Below, one piece after another: positions 6,459 to 7,747 of a stretch of DNA of 7,747 bases. Position 1 is the stretch's first letter; every line of letters begins with the position of its first letter. The stretch comes from an uncultured Bacteroides sp. Its GTDB lineage: Bacteria; Bacteroidota; Bacteroidia; Bacteroidales; Bacteroidaceae. The translations under genes were made by a program, and so were the position numbers. The notes under the pieces were generated by a model, which was given only the letters and a program-made list of their open reading frames with translations, had not been told where the DNA came from and did not search any database. The stretch is from the NCBI GenBank assembly GCA_905197435.1, contig CAJJYX010000156.1, positions 1 through 7,747 on the forward strand, written 5' to 3'.

Positions 6459-7037
6459 TTAATTGTTATCTAATATTTTCTTTAATTCGTCCCAACGCGG
6501 GTCTACCTGCGTTTCTTCTTCATTCATCAGCTCCACTTCTTCTTCCGGAGCAAATGTATCCTCCGCCATATCATCATCCGGAGTAGTGCGCATGTGCTTG
6601 CTCAATTTGCTGGTCATCGCTTTGTTGCATTTACCCGGAGCGTGTACATGCTTCATGGGTATGGCCAAAGCTACAAACTCGTACATAAACCATGCGACAT
6701 TAATCTCACCTTCCTCCTCGGGAATTACAATGAGATTATCACCTTCTTCGGCGTATTCATGGCCGAACTTAACCAGCAGTTTGTCTGTTGAGCTGACAAG
6801 CTGCTCCATATCATCCAAACAACGATCACATGGCACCCACACCATTCCGTCCGTCTGGAAGTTCAATTCGAAAGCACGAGACGTTTTCTTTACAACTAAT
6901 ACCACATTGACTTTACCTTTCTGTACTTCCGGTCCATCAATATTGGCAAAGAAAAGGTTGTCCAACACAAACTCATATTTGCATGAATCTGCTTGCATAC
7001 CTTTCAAGTCTATTTTGTATTTATCAAACTTTCCCAA
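6459..7037 (-). CDS. yceD: DUF177/YceD family protein, 23S rRNA accumulation factor, TTG start
   Basis: YceD-family proteins are linked to accumulation of 23S rRNA and are nearly always encoded just before rpmF, as here (12 bp apart). The 192-residue sequence has the family's conserved CDRC pair (C70, C73 in VPCDRCLDD), a later H-x4-C (H132, C137 in HAPGKCNK) and the terminal DPRWDELKKIL (179-189). Residues 153-178 are a very acidic, low-complexity linker. The start codon is TTG at 7035-7037: only four codons separate it from an upstream in-frame TAA (7050-7052), none is a start, and the next internal ATG (residue 14) would remove the conserved KFDKYKIDLKG N-terminus. The sequence before it, ACAAAAGAAGC, is A-rich. 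A -7 box lies 25 bp upstream. The molecular mechanism of the family is not established. Confidence 0.9.
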   Translation of the reverse strand: MGKFDKYKIDLKGMQADSCKYEFVLDNLFFANIDGPEVQKGKVNVVLVVKKTSRAFELNFQTDGMVWVPCDRCLDDMEQLVSSTDKLLVKFGHEYAEEGDNLIVIPEEEGEINVAWFMYEFVALAIPMKHVHAPGKCNKAMTSKLSKHMRTTPDDDMAEDTFAPEEEVELMNEEETQVDPRWDELKKILDNN

Positions 7038-7061
7038 AGCTTCTTTTGTTTATTCGGGCGA

Positions 7062-7069
7062 CAAAGATA
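7062..7069 (-). promoter_or_regulatory. Predicted -7 promoter element for the yceD-rpmF-fabH transcript
   Basis: On the minus strand this reads TATCTTTG, a perfect match to the Bacteroides -7 consensus TAnnTTTG, in the 74-bp gap between the histidine kinase stop and the yceD TTG start. It lies 24 bp before that start. A matching -33 TTG at 19-21 bp spacing is not clear; the upstream region is strongly A+T-rich. Confidence 0.6.
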
Positions 7070-7111
7070 CAAATAATTATCCTCATAATGTATAAATTAG
7101 CCACGAAATAT

Positions 7112-7747
7112 TCATTTTTTAAGCTCTATTCTGAATATCGTCCCTTTATTGATCTCCGATTGCTTTACAAAAATACGCCCCGAATGATATTCCACCACAA
7201 TCCGGCGTGCCAATGACAAGCCCAGTCCCCACCCTCTTTTTTTGGTGGTATAACCGGGAGCAAACACTGTTTCAAAATTCCGTTTGTCAATTCCCTTTCC
7301 CGTATCAGCCACATCAATATGCCAAAATCTTGACGTTTCCTGTACTGAAATAGTCAAAGTTCCAGCTCCTCCCATTGCATCAATCGCATTCTTACACAGG
7401 TTCTCTATCACCCATTCAAACAAAGCAACATTCAGCCTTACAGGCGGAAGTAAATCCGGCAAATGGGTAATGATCTTCACCTTGTTCGAAGTACGATGGG
7501 AAATATAATCCGTCACCCGTTCCAACAGAGCTTTCAAGTCCGCCTCTTCCAACTCTGGAACAGAACCTATCTTCGAGAAACGATTGGCAATCATCTGCAA
7601 GCGTTCCACATCTTCCGCCATGGCAGGAATCAAGTCATCCTGTGGATATTGCGCCTTCAACAATTCCGTCCATGCCATTAATGAAGAGATAGGAGTTCCC
7701 AACTGATGGGCTGTTTCTTTAGATAGTCCAACCCATACCTTATTTTG
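7112..7747 (-). CDS. Sensor histidine kinase, C-terminal catalytic part (5' end beyond the right edge)
   Basis: The frame is open from the window edge to a TGA at 7112-7114, giving the last 211 residues of a two-component sensor kinase. The visible part starts inside the dimerisation/phosphoacceptor helix: GLSKETAHQLGTPISSL, with the phospho-accepting His at about codon 14 from the edge. The ATPase domain then shows the N-box ENLCKNAIDAM, G1 box DTGKGI, an F-box region (NFETVFAPGYTTKK) and G2 box GWGLGLSLARRI. All catalytic motifs are present, so the kinase should be active. The sensor portion and the cognate regulator lie outside the window, so the signal cannot be inferred. The HQLGTP H-box replaces the more common HELRTP. 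It is followed by a 74-bp gap that contains the yceD promoter, so it is probably a separate transcription unit; no terminator hairpin is obvious. Confidence 0.93.
   Translation of the reverse strand, partial: QNKVWVGLSKETAHQLGTPISSLMAWTELLKAQYPQDDLIPAMAEDVERLQMIANRFSKIGSVPELEEADLKALLERVTDYISHRTSNKVKIITHLPDLLPPVRLNVALFEWVIENLCKNAIDAMGGAGTLTISVQETSRFWHIDVADTGKGIDKRNFETVFAPGYTTKKRGWGLGLSLARRIVVEYHSGRIFVKQSEINKGTIFRIELKK

Noticed and set aside
7700..7702. TTG as a start codon of a short histidine kinase
   Set aside because: The frame continues to the window edge, and the conserved phosphoacceptor motif SKETAHQLGTP spans this position, so the Leu codon is internal.

Overview
The window looks like a piece of a Bacteroidales chromosome, most likely Bacteroides or a close relative. 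I infer this from the protein sequences, from A-rich leaders without strong Shine-Dalgarno sites, and from several perfect matches to the Bacteroides -7 promoter element TAnnTTTG. It is mostly core housekeeping DNA with tightly packed genes, no insertion sequence, no CRISPR array and no tRNA or rRNA gene. The species cannot be named from this sequence alone.

Layout, left to right. Positions 3-167 (+) hold the end of an unrecognised reading frame built from four 7-residue repeats; it converges on lptB (255-1100, -), the ATPase of the lipopolysaccharide transporter. A 77-bp divergent promoter region separates lptB from mlaE-mlaF (1178-2688, +), the permease and ATPase of a phospholipid transporter, joined by an ATGA start/stop overlap. 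A convergent, hairpin-rich gap follows. From there to the right edge everything is on the minus strand. In transcription order (right to left) these are the 3' part of a histidine kinase gene (7112-7747, cut by the edge), a DUF177/YceD gene (6459-7037), rpmF for ribosomal protein L32 (6261-6446), fabH (5130-6134), era (4167-5048) and der (2804-4117).

Two functional themes stand out. The left half carries two ABC systems for outer-membrane lipid traffic, LPS export (LptB) and phospholipid transport (MlaEF), fired from back-to-back promoters whose -7 boxes are exact mirror images. The right half is a translation/lipid cluster: a 23S rRNA-related factor (YceD), L32, the fatty-acid initiation enzyme FabH, and two ribosome-assembly GTPases (Era, Der). 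A strong bidirectional terminator hairpin lies between fabH and era, and a structured 126-nt gap lies between rpmF and fabH where many bacteria carry plsX.

I did not find clear evidence of an undescribed multi-gene system. The least explained element is the 21-bp repeat array with embedded palindromes at the left edge. The next most interesting are the mirror-image divergent promoter and the RNA structures in the intercistronic gaps.
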